Assembly: GCA_964650485.1 (NCBI GenBank)
Contig: CAZYTX010000008.1
Span: forward strand, 36,251 to 100,250
Direction: 5' to 3'
From: CAZYTX01 sp964650485
GTDB lineage: Bacteria > RBG-13-61-14 > DATKZS01
DNA length: 64,000 nt
Part shown: positions 45,755 through 55,012 of the stretch, piece by piece
Layout of the letters: each line of letters opens with the position of its first letter
Numbering within the stretch: the stretch's first letter is position 1
The notes under the pieces: generated by a model
Told to the model about the DNA's origin: nothing
Databases searched by the model: none
What the model saw: only the letters and a program-made list of their open reading frames with translations
Position numbers and translations under genes: made by a program

Positions 45755-45895
45755 ACTTTTATATTTCGCACTGAGACACGGAGAACACGGAGCTTTAAGC
45801 TATTAATGAAAAAATTTTATCACGCAAAGACGCAGAGAACGCAAAGAATCCGGAAAAAATTTTAAATTCTTCTTTGAGCCTTCGCGTGAAACAAA
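45755..45895. repeat. Dispersed repeat with ACGCAAAGACGCAGAG core, copy 9
   Basis: GAGACACGGAGAACACGGAG, then ACGCAAAGACGCAGAGAACGCAAAG, A/T-rich spacer and CTTTGAGCCTTCGCGTG. It separates the two glutamate synthase genes, so coupling between them is not by overlap. Confidence 0.55.
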
Positions 45896-45911
45896 AAATG
45901 CGGATAAAACC

Positions 45912-48518
45912 ATGAAGGACTTCACCAAAAGCATCATAAGCTCCCGTAAGCCCATGCCAAGGGACGCGGCCCATGCCCGGGGCAAGGACGCATGCGAGGG
46001 CGGCTGCGGCGTTGTGGGGTTCGCATCCACCGTGCCGGTGCGGGGCAGCCACATCTTCGAGCCCTCCATGCAGATGCACAACCGCGGCAACGGCAAGGGC
46101 GGGGGAATCGCCTGCGCCTGCCTGGACCCTGGCCAGCTCGGGGTGTCCGAGAGGGTCCTGCGCGAGGACTACATCCTGCAGGTGGCCCTGTTCGACGACT
46201 CGGCCAAGGCGGAGGTTGAAAAGGAGTTCATCGAGCCGCGCCTCGATGTGCACCACGAGACGCTGATCCAGCCTGCCGCTGACTGGCAGGACCTGGGCAT
46301 GCCCATCGAGCCGCCCGGTGTGGCCCGCTTTTTCGTGCGGGTGAAGGACGAAGTGCTCGATAAGTTCGCCTCCGAGAACGGGCTGGACGGCTTCGAGCGG
46401 CGCGATGTCGAGGACGAGTTCATATACCGGAACTCCGCCCGGCTGAACCGCAAGCTCTACGCGCCCCTGGGCGAGAAGCGGGCATTCGTGCTCTCCCACT
46501 CCCGGGACCTCATGCTCTTCAAGGTGGTGGGCTACGCCGAGCAGGTGGTGAAGTTTTACGGGTTAGAAGACCTCTCGGCCAGGGTGTGGATCGCGCACCA
46601 GCGCTATCCCACCAAGGGCAGGGTGTGGCACCCCGCGGGGTCCCACCCCTTTATCGGCATGAACGAGGCATTGGTGCACAACGGCGACTTTGCAAACTAC
46701 TTCAGCGTGTCCGAGTACCTGAGACAGCACAACATCGCGTCCCAGTTCCTCACCGACACCGAGGTCTCGGTGCTGCTGTTCGATCTGTGGAGAAGGGTGT
46801 ACAAGTACCCCCTGGAGTACGTGATCGAGGCAATGGCCCCCACCACCGAGCTCGACTTCGACAACCTGGACCCCGACAAGCAGCGGGTGTACCGGGCCAT
46901 ACAGGCGCTGCACATGCACGGCTCTCCCGACGGCCCCTGGTTCTTCATAATAGCGCGCTCCAGGCCGGACCAGGACCGCTACCGCCTGCTGGGCATCACA
47001 GACACCTCAATGCTCCGGCCACAGGTGTTCGCGCTCCAGGAGGGTGACGTGTCCATCGGACTGGTGGCATCCGAGAAGCAGGCCATTGACGCCACACTGC
47101 ACTCTTTGCACCAGGAGGACCCGCGCTTCCGCCTGGTCGCGGACCGCTACTGGAACGCCCGCGGAGGCTCGCACACCGACGGGGGCGCATTCACCTTCAC
47201 CGTGACACGGAACAACGGCTCCTTCGAGCTCTCCTGCACCGACAAGTTCAAAAAGCCCATCACCGCGCCCCCGGGCGAGTACGCGCTGCTCCCGGACTTT
47301 GAGCCGAGCGCGCCCGGAGACGGCGAGGAGTTGCTGGCAAGGCTCGAGGGCGAGCTTTCCGAGGACATGGCAAAAGAGGCCTTTGCCCGGGTGAGCGAGG
47401 TCATTGGCTCGTGGAGCCTGGACCAATTGAGGTGGATGGTCTCCGGGATCGAGAAGATGGCACAGGGTGACGAGCAAAGGCTCATGTCGTCACTGGAGCT
47501 TCTCACCTATCTCAACGACCGCCACTATGACACCGGCGGGATGCGGCCCGCGGCGGTCCTGCAAGTGGTGCGCGAGGCCATTGACCGGCTCCTGGACGCG
47601 GTCCCGGGTATTGACTCCGAGGACCAGTCCAGCATGAAGCGCATTGACTGGGACACCAGGTCTTCCCTGCGGCCCCCATCTCACAGTGAGACCACGCTGG
47701 TGATATGCGCCAGGAAGTTCCCCCCGGAAGGTGACGATTGCGACTCCAGGCTGGCCATCAGTGCGTACCAGGCGGGCTGGAAGCGCTTTTTGGTCTACGG
47801 GCTAAAAGGGCAGAGGTTCTCGGCATGCGGGTTCGGGCCCGGCACCCGGGGGGTGCGCATGGACCTCTACGGCAGTTCGGGCGACTACCTGGGCTCGGGC
47901 ATAGACGGCATGGAGGTGCACGTGCACGGGCACGGCCAGGACCAGCTCTGCCAGATAATGAAGGACGGCCTGGTGGTGGTCCACGGCGACGTGGGCCAGG
48001 CCTTCCTCTACGGGGGCAAGGGCGGAGAGGTCTACGTTCAGGGCAACGCCGCGGGCAGGCCGCTCATAAACGCGGTGGGCAGGCCCAGGGTGGTGATTAA
48101 CGGCACCTGCCTGGACTACCTGGCCGAGTCCTTCATGGCGGGGGACCCCGAAAAGGGAGGCGGGTTTGTCATACTGAACGGTGTAAGGTTCGACGACAAG
48201 GGCCGGGTGGTCGAGCTCGACGCCCCCTACCCCGGCTCCAACCTCTTCTCCCTGGCCTCGGGCGGGGCCATATACGTGCGCGACCCCCGCGGCAGGCTGG
48301 TGCCCGAGCAGCTAAACGGCGGCGAGTTCGCGGAGCTTGGCTCAAAGGACTGGCAGCTCATCCTTCCCTACCTTAAGAAGAACCAGGAACTTTTCGGCAT
48401 ATCCGTGGAGGACGACCTGCTCACGGCGGAGGGCAAGAAGATGCCCCCTGAGAAGGTGTACAGGAAGGTGCGGGCGGTAAAGCTCGAGGTGCTCTCCAAG
48501 GTCGAGGTCCCGGAGTAG
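45912..48518 (+). CDS. Glutamate synthase glutaminase + GXGXG domain protein
   Basis: 868 residues. N-terminal class II glutamine amidotransferase with the nucleophile Cys32 in CEGGCGVVGFAST, later RYPTKGRVWHPAGSHPF and LVHNGDFANY; residues 1-31 would be removed as a propeptide, as in GltB. Residues ~600-800 form the right-handed beta-helix GXGXG domain (QAFLYGGKGGEVYVQGNAAGRPL; DPEKGGGFVILNG). GltB keeps these domains with the synthase domain in one chain; here the synthase is in the gene before. The protein releases ammonia from glutamine and tunnels it to the synthase. The region ~400-600 has no clear match. Confidence 0.88.
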   Translation: MKDFTKSIISSRKPMPRDAAHARGKDACEGGCGVVGFASTVPVRGSHIFEPSMQMHNRGNGKGGGIACACLDPGQLGVSERVLREDYILQVALFDDSAKAEVEKEFIEPRLDVHHETLIQPAADWQDLGMPIEPPGVARFFVRVKDEVLDKFASENGLDGFERRDVEDEFIYRNSARLNRKLYAPLGEKRAFVLSHSRDLMLFKVVGYAEQVVKFYGLEDLSARVWIAHQRYPTKGRVWHPAGSHPFIGMNEALVHNGDFANYFSVSEYLRQHNIASQFLTDTEVSVLLFDLWRRVYKYPLEYVIEAMAPTTELDFDNLDPDKQRVYRAIQALHMHGSPDGPWFFIIARSRPDQDRYRLLGITDTSMLRPQVFALQEGDVSIGLVASEKQAIDATLHSLHQEDPRFRLVADRYWNARGGSHTDGGAFTFTVTRNNGSFELSCTDKFKKPITAPPGEYALLPDFEPSAPGDGEELLARLEGELSEDMAKEAFARVSEVIGSWSLDQLRWMVSGIEKMAQGDEQRLMSSLELLTYLNDRHYDTGGMRPAAVLQVVREAIDRLLDAVPGIDSEDQSSMKRIDWDTRSSLRPPSHSETTLVICARKFPPEGDDCDSRLAISAYQAGWKRFLVYGLKGQRFSACGFGPGTRGVRMDLYGSSGDYLGSGIDGMEVHVHGHGQDQLCQIMKDGLVVVHGDVGQAFLYGGKGGEVYVQGNAAGRPLINAVGRPRVVINGTCLDYLAESFMAGDPEKGGGFVILNGVRFDDKGRVVELDAPYPGSNLFSLASGGAIYVRDPRGRLVPEQLNGGEFAELGSKDWQLILPYLKKNQELFGISVEDDLLTAEGKKMPPEKVYRKVRAVKLEVLSKVEVPE

Positions 48519-48560
48519 GCCCGGCTCCGCTTTCTCCGCTCCCTCTCCCCGTCCCGTGTG

Positions 48561-49316
48561 TCAGCCCGTCTCCACTCCCCGGCCGCGGAGGTAGTCCTTG
48601 AGCTCGGGTATCTTAATCGTGCCGTAATGGAACACGGAGGCCGCGAGCAGGATTTTTGCGCCCGCCTTTGCCGCGTCATAGAAGTGCTCCATTTCTCCCG
48701 CGCCTCCCGAGGCCACCACTGGCGCGGATGTGACCTCGGCCACCTTGCGGATGAGGGGGAGGTCGTACCCTGTCTTTGCCCCGTCGGTGGCCTTGGAGGT
48801 GGGAAGGATACACCCCGCGCCGAAATCCGAGACCTTTTTCGCCCACTCCACCGCGTCTGAGCCGGTGGGGGTGCGGCCGCCGTCTATGTACACCTCGTAG
48901 CCCGAGGGCAGCTCCGGGTTCTGGTCCACGTCAATGGCCACGGTCACCCGCTCGCCCCCGAACTCCTCCACCATGTCGGCTATAACCTCCGGGTCCCGGA
49001 AGGCTGCGCTGGAGACCGACACTATGTCCGCGCCGGACTCGAGCACCTTGGCCGCGCTTTGCACGTCCTTTATCCCGCCGCCCACGGTGAATGGCACGGT
49101 GGCGACCTCGGCAACCCTTTCCACCACCTCCAGCATGGTGGCCCTGTTCTCCACGGTCGCGGTTATGTCCAGGAGCGCCAGCTCGTCGGCGCCCGCCAGG
49201 CAGTAGGCCCTGGCGCACTCCACCGGGTCGCCTGCATCACGGATGTCAACGAAGTGCACACCCTTGACCACCCTGCCCTTCTGCATGTCAAGACACGGCA
49301 TTATTCTTACACTCAT
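48561..49316 (-). CDS. hisF: Imidazole glycerol phosphate synthase cyclase subunit
   Basis: 251 residues, full (beta/alpha)8 barrel. Catalytic Asp residues lie in IMPCLDMQKGRVVKGV (Asp10) and VAIDVDQNP (~Asp130); phosphate-binding FTVGGGIKD and VVASGGAGEMEHF are present. The usual TSMDxDGTKDGYD loop reads TSKATDGAKTGYD. It makes IGP and AICAR for histidine and purine synthesis with HisH. No other his gene is near; it follows tupC in the same direction. SD GGGAGG 5 bases before ATG. Confidence 0.9.
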   Translation of the reverse strand: MSVRIMPCLDMQKGRVVKGVHFVDIRDAGDPVECARAYCLAGADELALLDITATVENRATMLEVVERVAEVATVPFTVGGGIKDVQSAAKVLESGADIVSVSSAAFRDPEVIADMVEEFGGERVTVAIDVDQNPELPSGYEVYIDGGRTPTGSDAVEWAKKVSDFGAGCILPTSKATDGAKTGYDLPLIRKVAEVTSAPVVASGGAGEMEHFYDAAKAGAKILLAASVFHYGTIKIPELKDYLRGRGVETG

Positions 49317-49338
49317 TTTTCCTCCCTTTCTTCAATAT

Positions 49339-50232
49339 TCAGTGCCCCGGGCGCGCAATGATCTTTGTCTCCTCTCCTGGGGCGGGCTTTGCTTTTTGCA
49401 CCTCCTGGAGCGAGGTCCTCACTTTCAGGTGGTCCGCGGACAGGTGCACGAGCACGGTGTCGCCTGACAGGTCCAGCCCCACTATCCTTGTTTGCAGGTC
49501 GGCGTGCTCTCCAGCCTCGACCTCGATCGTAAGCCCGGGTCCCGTCCGGTGCATGGTCCCCGTAAGCACCCTTTGCACGGACCCGCCGATTATCCCCCTG
49601 TCTATGCTTACTATCCTGTGAGCCAGCCTGGATGCCTGGTCCCGGTCGTGTGTGGCTATTATAATGGTCATTCCCTTTTTTTCACGCAGGTCATGGATCA
49701 GGTGCTCCACCTCCCTCACCCTGCCGGAGTCCACGGCCGCGGTGGGCTCGTCCAGTATGAGCACACGGGGGTCGCACACAATGGCCCTGGCAATGGCCAT
49801 CCTCTGCAGCTCGCCCCCGGAGAGGGTGGAGGCCCTTTGCTTCTCCAGTCCATCGAGTCCCACCAGGGAGAGGGCCTCTTTTACCCGTGCCTCGGTTTCC
49901 GGTGCCCCGGCCTTCCTCACTGAAAGGCCGTAAGAGACGTTTTGGAACACCGAGCCCTGGAAAGGGTAGGGGTTCTGATGAACCATGGTGACCTTTTTCC
50001 TGGCCGCGAACCAGTCGCCGTGCCTGGACAGGGGCCTGCCGTCGAACATGAGAGCGCCGGTGTCGGGGTGCTCTATAAGGGCCAGTATGCGGAGCAGCGT
50101 GGACTTGCCCGCTCCGTTGGGTCCGCATATGGCCGCGATCTCCGCGGGCTCGAACGCCATGTACCCGGCCTGGAGCGCGGGCCAGCCTGCGTAGCTGCGG
50201 GTGATGTCACTGGCCTCAAGTATCGGCGCCAT
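49339..50232 (-). CDS. tupC: Tungstate ABC transporter ATP-binding protein
   Basis: 297 residues. Walker A CGPNGAGKST, signature LSGGELQRMAIARAI, Walker B VLILDEPTAAVD and His switch (IIATHDR) are intact. The extra C-terminal ~90 residues form a molybdate/tungstate-type regulatory domain. ATG 50232 used; a TTG at 50241 is nearer the GGAGGTGAGG site. With tupB and tupA it imports tungstate. Confidence 0.88.
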   Translation of the reverse strand: MAPILEASDITRSYAGWPALQAGYMAFEPAEIAAICGPNGAGKSTLLRILALIEHPDTGALMFDGRPLSRHGDWFAARKKVTMVHQNPYPFQGSVFQNVSYGLSVRKAGAPETEARVKEALSLVGLDGLEKQRASTLSGGELQRMAIARAIVCDPRVLILDEPTAAVDSGRVREVEHLIHDLREKKGMTIIIATHDRDQASRLAHRIVSIDRGIIGGSVQRVLTGTMHRTGPGLTIEVEAGEHADLQTRIVGLDLSGDTVLVHLSADHLKVRTSLQEVQKAKPAPGEETKIIARPGH

Positions 50233-50244
50233 TCTATCCAATCC

Positions 50245-50907
50245 TCACCTCCTGGCCCGGAGCGTCTTGTGCACAACCGCATTGACCACGAGCGCCACAG
50301 CCAAGAGGACCAGGGCCAGGACCGCTGACCGCGCGAACTCTCCCTTCGAGGTCTCCAGCGCAATGGCGGTGGTGATGGTGCGGGTATAGCCCTTGATGTT
50401 GCCGCCCAGCATGATCACGCTGCCCACCTCGGAGATGACCCTGCCGAACCCGGCAACCACCGCGGCCATGATCCCGGTGCGGGCCTCGGAAAGCACCGCC
50501 ATGTCGGCCTGCCTCCTGCCGGCCCCCAGGGTGAGCGCGGTGGTGCGCACCCTTTTGTCAACCGAGTCCACCGCGGCGTATGTGAGCGCGGTGATGATGG
50601 GCAGGGCCAGGATCACCTGCCCCACCACTATGGCCCCGGGGGTGTAGAGCAGCTTGAGCCCGCCCAGGGGGCCGCTCCTCGATATGATCAAGTATACGAA
50701 CAGCCCCACCGCCACCGTGGGCAGGCTGAGCATGGTGTTCATGAGAGTCACCACCTGCGGCTTGCCCGAGAACTCGCGCACGGACACGAAGAGCCCGAGA
50801 GGTATGGACAAGAGGGCCGCGGCCGCGGTGGCCGCAAGAGACACGCGGAAGGACAGCCCCACTATGTCCCAGACCTCGGGGTCGAGTATTATCTTCAGTT
50901 CCGACAA
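50245..50907 (-). CDS. tupB: Tungstate ABC transporter permease
   Basis: 220 residues with five to six helices. The EAA-type coupling loop ALTLGAGRRQADMAVLSEARTGI and the closing GFGRVISEVGSVIMLGGNIKGYTRTITTAIALET are characteristic of TupB/WtpB. TTG start at 50907. A BIME-like repeat separates it from tupA. Confidence 0.88.
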   Translation of the reverse strand: MSELKIILDPEVWDIVGLSFRVSLAATAAAALLSIPLGLFVSVREFSGKPQVVTLMNTMLSLPTVAVGLFVYLIISRSGPLGGLKLLYTPGAIVVGQVILALPIITALTYAAVDSVDKRVRTTALTLGAGRRQADMAVLSEARTGIMAAVVAGFGRVISEVGSVIMLGGNIKGYTRTITTAIALETSKGEFARSAVLALVLLAVALVVNAVVHKTLRARR

Positions 50908-50959
50908 CCTTTACTCTCCTGGCTTAAGCAATAAGGAGCGAGAAGCAAGGGAAAAGGGG

Positions 50960-51117
50960 GTAGCGCACATAGCTCCGCTATGTGCGCGAGCGAAGCGAGC
51001 ATGATGTAGAGCACAGCCCGGTATGTTATTCATGTCATACCATCCATTATATCCTGCGCCTGAGCGTAACCAGCCTTTGGCTTTCGGCGCCCACATAGCA
51101 AAAGCTATGTGGGTTAC
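50960..51117. repeat. BIME-like unit B: two REP hairpins in opposite orientation
   Basis: Forward: GTAG at 50960, stem GCGCACATAGC/GCTATGTGCGC (50963-50987), tail GAGCGAAGCGAGC. Inverted: stem CCCACATAGC/GCTATGTGGG (51090-51113) followed by TTAC. Same design and nearly the same spacing as unit A, including GCCTGAGCGTAACCAGCCTTTGGCTTTCGGCG. It lies between tupA and tupB and may affect mRNA processing or stability. Confidence 0.85.
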
Positions 51118-51135
51118 CCGCTTCTCGCTTATTCT

Positions 51136-51972
51136 TTATTTTTGCCCCTCCTTCGGCACCGCGGTGGGTTTGAAGAGCACCTGCCCGTGTGCGCGGAACT
51201 CGCCTATCATGGCCTGTCCCTCGGGGCTTGTAAGCCACGCTATCAGGGTCATCGCCTCAATGTACTTTGCCTCCGGCCACCTTTTCGGGTTCACCGCGAT
51301 GACCGCGTATGGGTTGTCGAGCCTGGGGCCGTTCTCGAAGACGATCACGAGCTCGAGTGTGCTTTTCAGTGCCAGGAAGGTGCCCCTGTCGGACAGGGTG
51401 TAGGCCCGCTTCTCGTGGGCCATGCGCAGGGCCGCTTCCATGCCTTGTCCTATCTCCATGTACCTCTGCCCGGGCGGCGGGCCGGACAGCAGCGGCCAGA
51501 GCCCCGTCTCCTTCTTGTGGGTGCCGGAGTCGTCACCCCGGGAGATGAACACGGCCTCCGGGTGTGCCTTTATTTTTTTGAGGGCCGCTTCCAGGGTTCC
51601 GGCCTCGCCAAGCCCTGCCGGGTCAGCGGGCGGGCCCGCTATAACGAAGTCGTTTTTCATGAAGGGCCTGCGGTTCACACCGTATCCCGCTTGAACGAAC
51701 CGCATCTCCGCTTCAGGAGCGTGCACCATGACCATGTCCGCGTCCCCGTTCTGTGCGAGCTTCAAAGCCTTTCCCGTGCCCACCGGAATGACGTGCACCT
51801 TGATATTGTACTTCTTTTCGAATGCCGGGAGCAGGTAATCGAGCAGCCCGGAGTTGTAGGTGCTGGTGGTGGTGGCGAGCTTGAGTGTCTCGGCCGAGTG
51901 GGCTTTGGCAGCCACTGCCGCCGCCGCGGCGACAACCACCGTGAATAACGCCCTGGATATTGCCTTGGTCAT
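51136..51972 (-). CDS. tupA: Tungstate-binding periplasmic protein
   Basis: 278 residues with a Sec signal peptide (cleavage near AKAHSAE). Mature start LKLATTTSTYNSGLLDYLLPAFE is the TupA signature; HVIPVGTGKALKLAQNGDADMVMVHAP follows. TupA binds tungstate with very high affinity. The window's own tungsten user is AOR at 11271. Forms tupABC with the two genes downstream. Confidence 0.92.
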   Translation of the reverse strand: MTKAISRALFTVVVAAAAAVAAKAHSAETLKLATTTSTYNSGLLDYLLPAFEKKYNIKVHVIPVGTGKALKLAQNGDADMVMVHAPEAEMRFVQAGYGVNRRPFMKNDFVIAGPPADPAGLGEAGTLEAALKKIKAHPEAVFISRGDDSGTHKKETGLWPLLSGPPPGQRYMEIGQGMEAALRMAHEKRAYTLSDRGTFLALKSTLELVIVFENGPRLDNPYAVIAVNPKRWPEAKYIEAMTLIAWLTSPEGQAMIGEFRAHGQVLFKPTAVPKEGQK

Positions 51973-52022
51973 CCGACTCTACTGTAAGGACAAAAAAAGG
52001 TTAGATGCTTCCACCCGGGCAG

Positions 52023-53405
52023 TCAAGAGGGGCCCGCTGGTATGAGCTTGTTGTATATGCGCTCGAGCTCCCGGGCGTTCTCCCGGATGTCTTTCACCGG
52101 GGGGGTGCTTTTTTGCAGCTCTGCGAGCTTGCCTGGTTTTTCCGCGACCTCTTGCATGACCCTGGCAAGGTCGCTGGCGTCCCCGGTCCTGAAGGTCAGG
52201 CCCCCGCCGCTCTGCACAAGCTCGGCCATGCCCCCGACGTCCGAGGCAATCACCGGTGCCCCGGCCATGAATGCCTCGTGAATGGTGAGCGGCGAGTTCT
52301 CGTACCACAGCGACGGGACCACCACCGCGTCCAGGCCGGAGAGCACCTCGGCAATGTCCTCGTGCTCGAAGCGGCCTGCAAAGCGGATGCCCGGGTTCTT
52401 GGCCATGCGCTTTATCCTGTGAGCGTAGCCGGGGAAAAGCTCCAGGTCCCCGTGCACCAGGAGCTCGGCGTCCGTGTCCTCCAGCATGTTCATGGCCTCG
52501 ATTGCGAGGTGCAGACCCTTGTGCTCGACCGGGGTTCCGATGAACCCGAAGCGCACGTGGTCCGAATTCTCCCGCCGGAGGCCCCGGAAAGGGGTCTTGT
52601 CGAACCCGTAATCCGAGCGTATGATCTTTTCTCCCCCTGCCATACCGGCCTGTATGTACTTTTGGCGGAGGAACTCGGAGGGGGCGATTATGATGTCCGC
52701 GTCAGCGAGCGTGCGCCTCATGCTCTGCTGCCGGGCCTCGATCATGGCCTTGCGGCGGTTGAGCGACGAGCCCGGGTCAGCAAGCGCGCGCCGTTGTCTC
52801 CAGGAACGCAGCCCGGAGACAAGCGCCGGAGGGAGGCGCCTCTTTGCGGCGTGCGCCGCCTGCACGGCCCGCTCGAGAGCTTTGCCGACGAGCCGGCCGC
52901 CGGCGCCCGAGTAGAGCGTCCCGATGGCGTTCCCGCACCTGGCGCACTCCTCCGGTCCCGGCCCCGGGCAGAGCGCGAACCCCGGCTGCAGGAGAAGTAT
53001 GGGCGGGCATATGAACCAGTAGTCGGCCAGGGTGAGCGCCGCGGGCACGCCCGCGCTTTTGCACTCTGTTATCATGCCGGCGCTCAGCCTGAATGCGTGC
53101 TGGAAATGCACAACGTCCGGCTGGTGCGCTTGCAGGAACTCTCTGAAGATTAAGTCTACGTCCGGGTCCTGGTATGACCTCTGGAAGTCGGGCGGCTCTC
53201 CTCTTTTGAGCCGATACACCGGGACCCCCTCCCACGAGTCTTCTTCAAGAGCAAAGCCCATAAAGCCCGGGGGGCCGTCCTCGGATGTGAACACCATTGT
53301 CTCGTGGCCCATGGCGGCAAGCTGTTTCGCAAGCCGTGCGGTGTAAATCTCGGTCCCGGCCTGGTGCCTTGGCAGGAAGTAATGGACCACGAATAATATC
53401 TTCAT
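52023..53405 (-). CDS. Glycosyltransferase, GT4 family
   Basis: 460 residues. N-terminal acceptor domain (KILFVVHYFLPRHQAGTEIYTARLAKQLAAMGHE) and C-terminal donor domain with RFGFIGTPVEHKGLHLAIEAM and SLWYENSPLTIHEAFMAGAPVIASDVGGMAEL (the GT4 E-x7-E region). It transfers a sugar from a nucleotide or lipid donor in the cytoplasm. A Cys-rich insert (CPGPGPEECARCGNAIG, ~residues 145-161) may bind metal. Overlaps the methyltransferase gene by four bases. Confidence 0.9.
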   Translation of the reverse strand: MKILFVVHYFLPRHQAGTEIYTARLAKQLAAMGHETMVFTSEDGPPGFMGFALEEDSWEGVPVYRLKRGEPPDFQRSYQDPDVDLIFREFLQAHQPDVVHFQHAFRLSAGMITECKSAGVPAALTLADYWFICPPILLLQPGFALCPGPGPEECARCGNAIGTLYSGAGGRLVGKALERAVQAAHAAKRRLPPALVSGLRSWRQRRALADPGSSLNRRKAMIEARQQSMRRTLADADIIIAPSEFLRQKYIQAGMAGGEKIIRSDYGFDKTPFRGLRRENSDHVRFGFIGTPVEHKGLHLAIEAMNMLEDTDAELLVHGDLELFPGYAHRIKRMAKNPGIRFAGRFEHEDIAEVLSGLDAVVVPSLWYENSPLTIHEAFMAGAPVIASDVGGMAELVQSGGGLTFRTGDASDLARVMQEVAEKPGKLAELQKSTPPVKDIRENARELERIYNKLIPAGPS

Positions 53406-54385
53406 GGCCTCTTCTTCGGCTTTATAAACTTATCGTATAAGGAGTAGAGTGGCAGGGACTTGACCTTGTTTTCGAAGTCCTCGAGCAGTGCTATCTTTTC
53501 ATTCAGCGCTTTGATCTCATGGTCCTTTGCCGAGAGCTCATTGGCGAGTGCCTGTATCTCCCTGTCCTTTTGCTTCAGTGCGAGCGTCCTTGCAAACTCG
53601 AGGGTGAGCGCCAGGCCGCCCGACTCAGCCTTGTCCGCGCTCTCTCCCGATGCCAGGTCGGCTAGCTTTCCCCACCTTTTTCCCAGTCCCTCCCTTGACC
53701 CTATGAGCACGTGCCTGTAGGCCGGCTCGGCCTTGTCGAACTCGTAGAAGGAGCGGTTGTAGGCCTCCATGAGAAACGGCAGGGACTCCTTGAGGTCCGG
53801 GTCAGAGTCCAGGGTGTAGTACACCGCCATCATCAGCATCCACCTGTCCAGCCTGCCGGAGGGGAGCACCTGCACGTCCAGGCCCTGGTCAACCATGCCC
53901 ACCATGGTGCTCACCAGGTCGGGCAGCACAAGGTCGAGGTGCTCTTTTATGTAAGGGTGCTCGTAGCCGGCGCAGTTTCGGATGAACTCGAACACCGCGC
54001 GGTCCGCGGCCTTGACCGCCTCGGAAAAGAAAGGGGCCGCGAGGATCACGTAGGAGCGGGACACCCGGCAGAGCTCGGCCACGAACAGGTCCCGCTCGTC
54101 CGGGTGCACGTGCTCGATGGTGTCCAGGCTCACTGACATGCCGAAAGCCTGGTCGGGAAAGGGCAGCCCGGAGCCTTTGGCCCGCACGCACCCTTTTTCC
54201 CCTTTGGTTTCCAGGTCTGCGATGATGACCGAGTGTTCCGGGAGGAACCGGTGTATCCTGGGCGGCCATCCCCCCACCTCCAGCATTGTGAGGGGAGAGG
54301 CGTCCCCTTCCAGCAGGGGGGCGATCTGCGATACCATCCGGTATCGCTGATACTGGTCAAAGGGAAGGCGGAAGGCGCTTTCCAT
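53402..54385 (-). CDS. Class I SAM-dependent methyltransferase with C-terminal coiled coil
   Basis: 327 residues. Weak Rossmann motif I MLEVGGWPPRIHRFLPEHSVIIADLE and motif II-like LPFPDQAFGMSVSLDTIEHV, as in Methyltransferase_11. Residues ~255-320 form a coiled coil. Such domain pairs occur in O-antigen chain-length or capping enzymes, which fits the glycan cluster. Overlaps the GT4 start. Confidence 0.8.
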   Translation of the reverse strand: MESAFRLPFDQYQRYRMVSQIAPLLEGDASPLTMLEVGGWPPRIHRFLPEHSVIIADLETKGEKGCVRAKGSGLPFPDQAFGMSVSLDTIEHVHPDERDLFVAELCRVSRSYVILAAPFFSEAVKAADRAVFEFIRNCAGYEHPYIKEHLDLVLPDLVSTMVGMVDQGLDVQVLPSGRLDRWMLMMAVYYTLDSDPDLKESLPFLMEAYNRSFYEFDKAEPAYRHVLIGSREGLGKRWGKLADLASGESADKAESGGLALTLEFARTLALKQKDREIQALANELSAKDHEIKALNEKIALLEDFENKVKSLPLYSLYDKFIKPKKRP

Positions 54386-54397
54386 GCCCGCCTCCTT

Positions 54398-54997
54398 TCA
54401 CTTCCTTTGGCCCACGGGCCTGACCGGGACCCCGGCCACTATAGCGTTCTCCGGCACCGCGGAGTCAACCACCGATCCCGCGGCTATGATTGCGCCGCTC
54501 TCCACAACAGCGCCCGGCAGCACCACCGAGTTCGCGCCTATCCACACGTCGTCTCCTATGCTGACGGGTGCGCTCTGGTGGGGCTGGTCCTGGATTGGCG
54601 CCCCCGCTGCAATGCCGTGGTTCGCGCCTATCACCGCGGCGAAGGGGCCCACGCTCACCTTGTCCCCGATCATTATCTTCTCGTCCACCGCCCGGAAGTT
54701 GGCCCCGAATGAGCAGACGAAGCTGTTGCCGATCTCTATGTTTCCATGTCCCATGAATATGACGCAGGGCTCGACCCTGGGGTCCGCTCCCACCTTCATC
54801 CCGTTCTGTATGGCCTGCTCCAGGGAGTGGGCGTAAAGGAACGCGGCCTGTGCCTGCCACCACCGGGAGTAAGGCTCGGCGCCATGCTTCAGCCTTCCCT
54901 GCTTCAAGTCGCGATAGAGCTCGTCCAGGTCAGGGTCGGCCATCATCCTGGTTATGAACCCGAGTTTTTGCAGAAAGCCCATGTCTCTTTTTACCAT
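54398..54997 (-). CDS. Left-handed beta-helix acyltransferase (hexapeptide repeat)
   Basis: 199 residues. Hexapeptide turns visible in CVIFMGHGNIEIGNSFVCSF, VSIGDDVWIGANSVVLPGAVVESGAIIAAGSVV and the closing AVPENAIVAGVPVRPVG. Catalytic His candidates in GANHGIAAGAP. It probably acetylates a sugar or aminosugar. It lies between radical SAM and methyltransferase genes in the same direction. Confidence 0.88.
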   Translation of the reverse strand: MVKRDMGFLQKLGFITRMMADPDLDELYRDLKQGRLKHGAEPYSRWWQAQAAFLYAHSLEQAIQNGMKVGADPRVEPCVIFMGHGNIEIGNSFVCSFGANFRAVDEKIMIGDKVSVGPFAAVIGANHGIAAGAPIQDQPHQSAPVSIGDDVWIGANSVVLPGAVVESGAIIAAGSVVDSAVPENAIVAGVPVRPVGQRK

Positions 54998-55012
54998 ATG
55001 CTCCGGGCAGGG

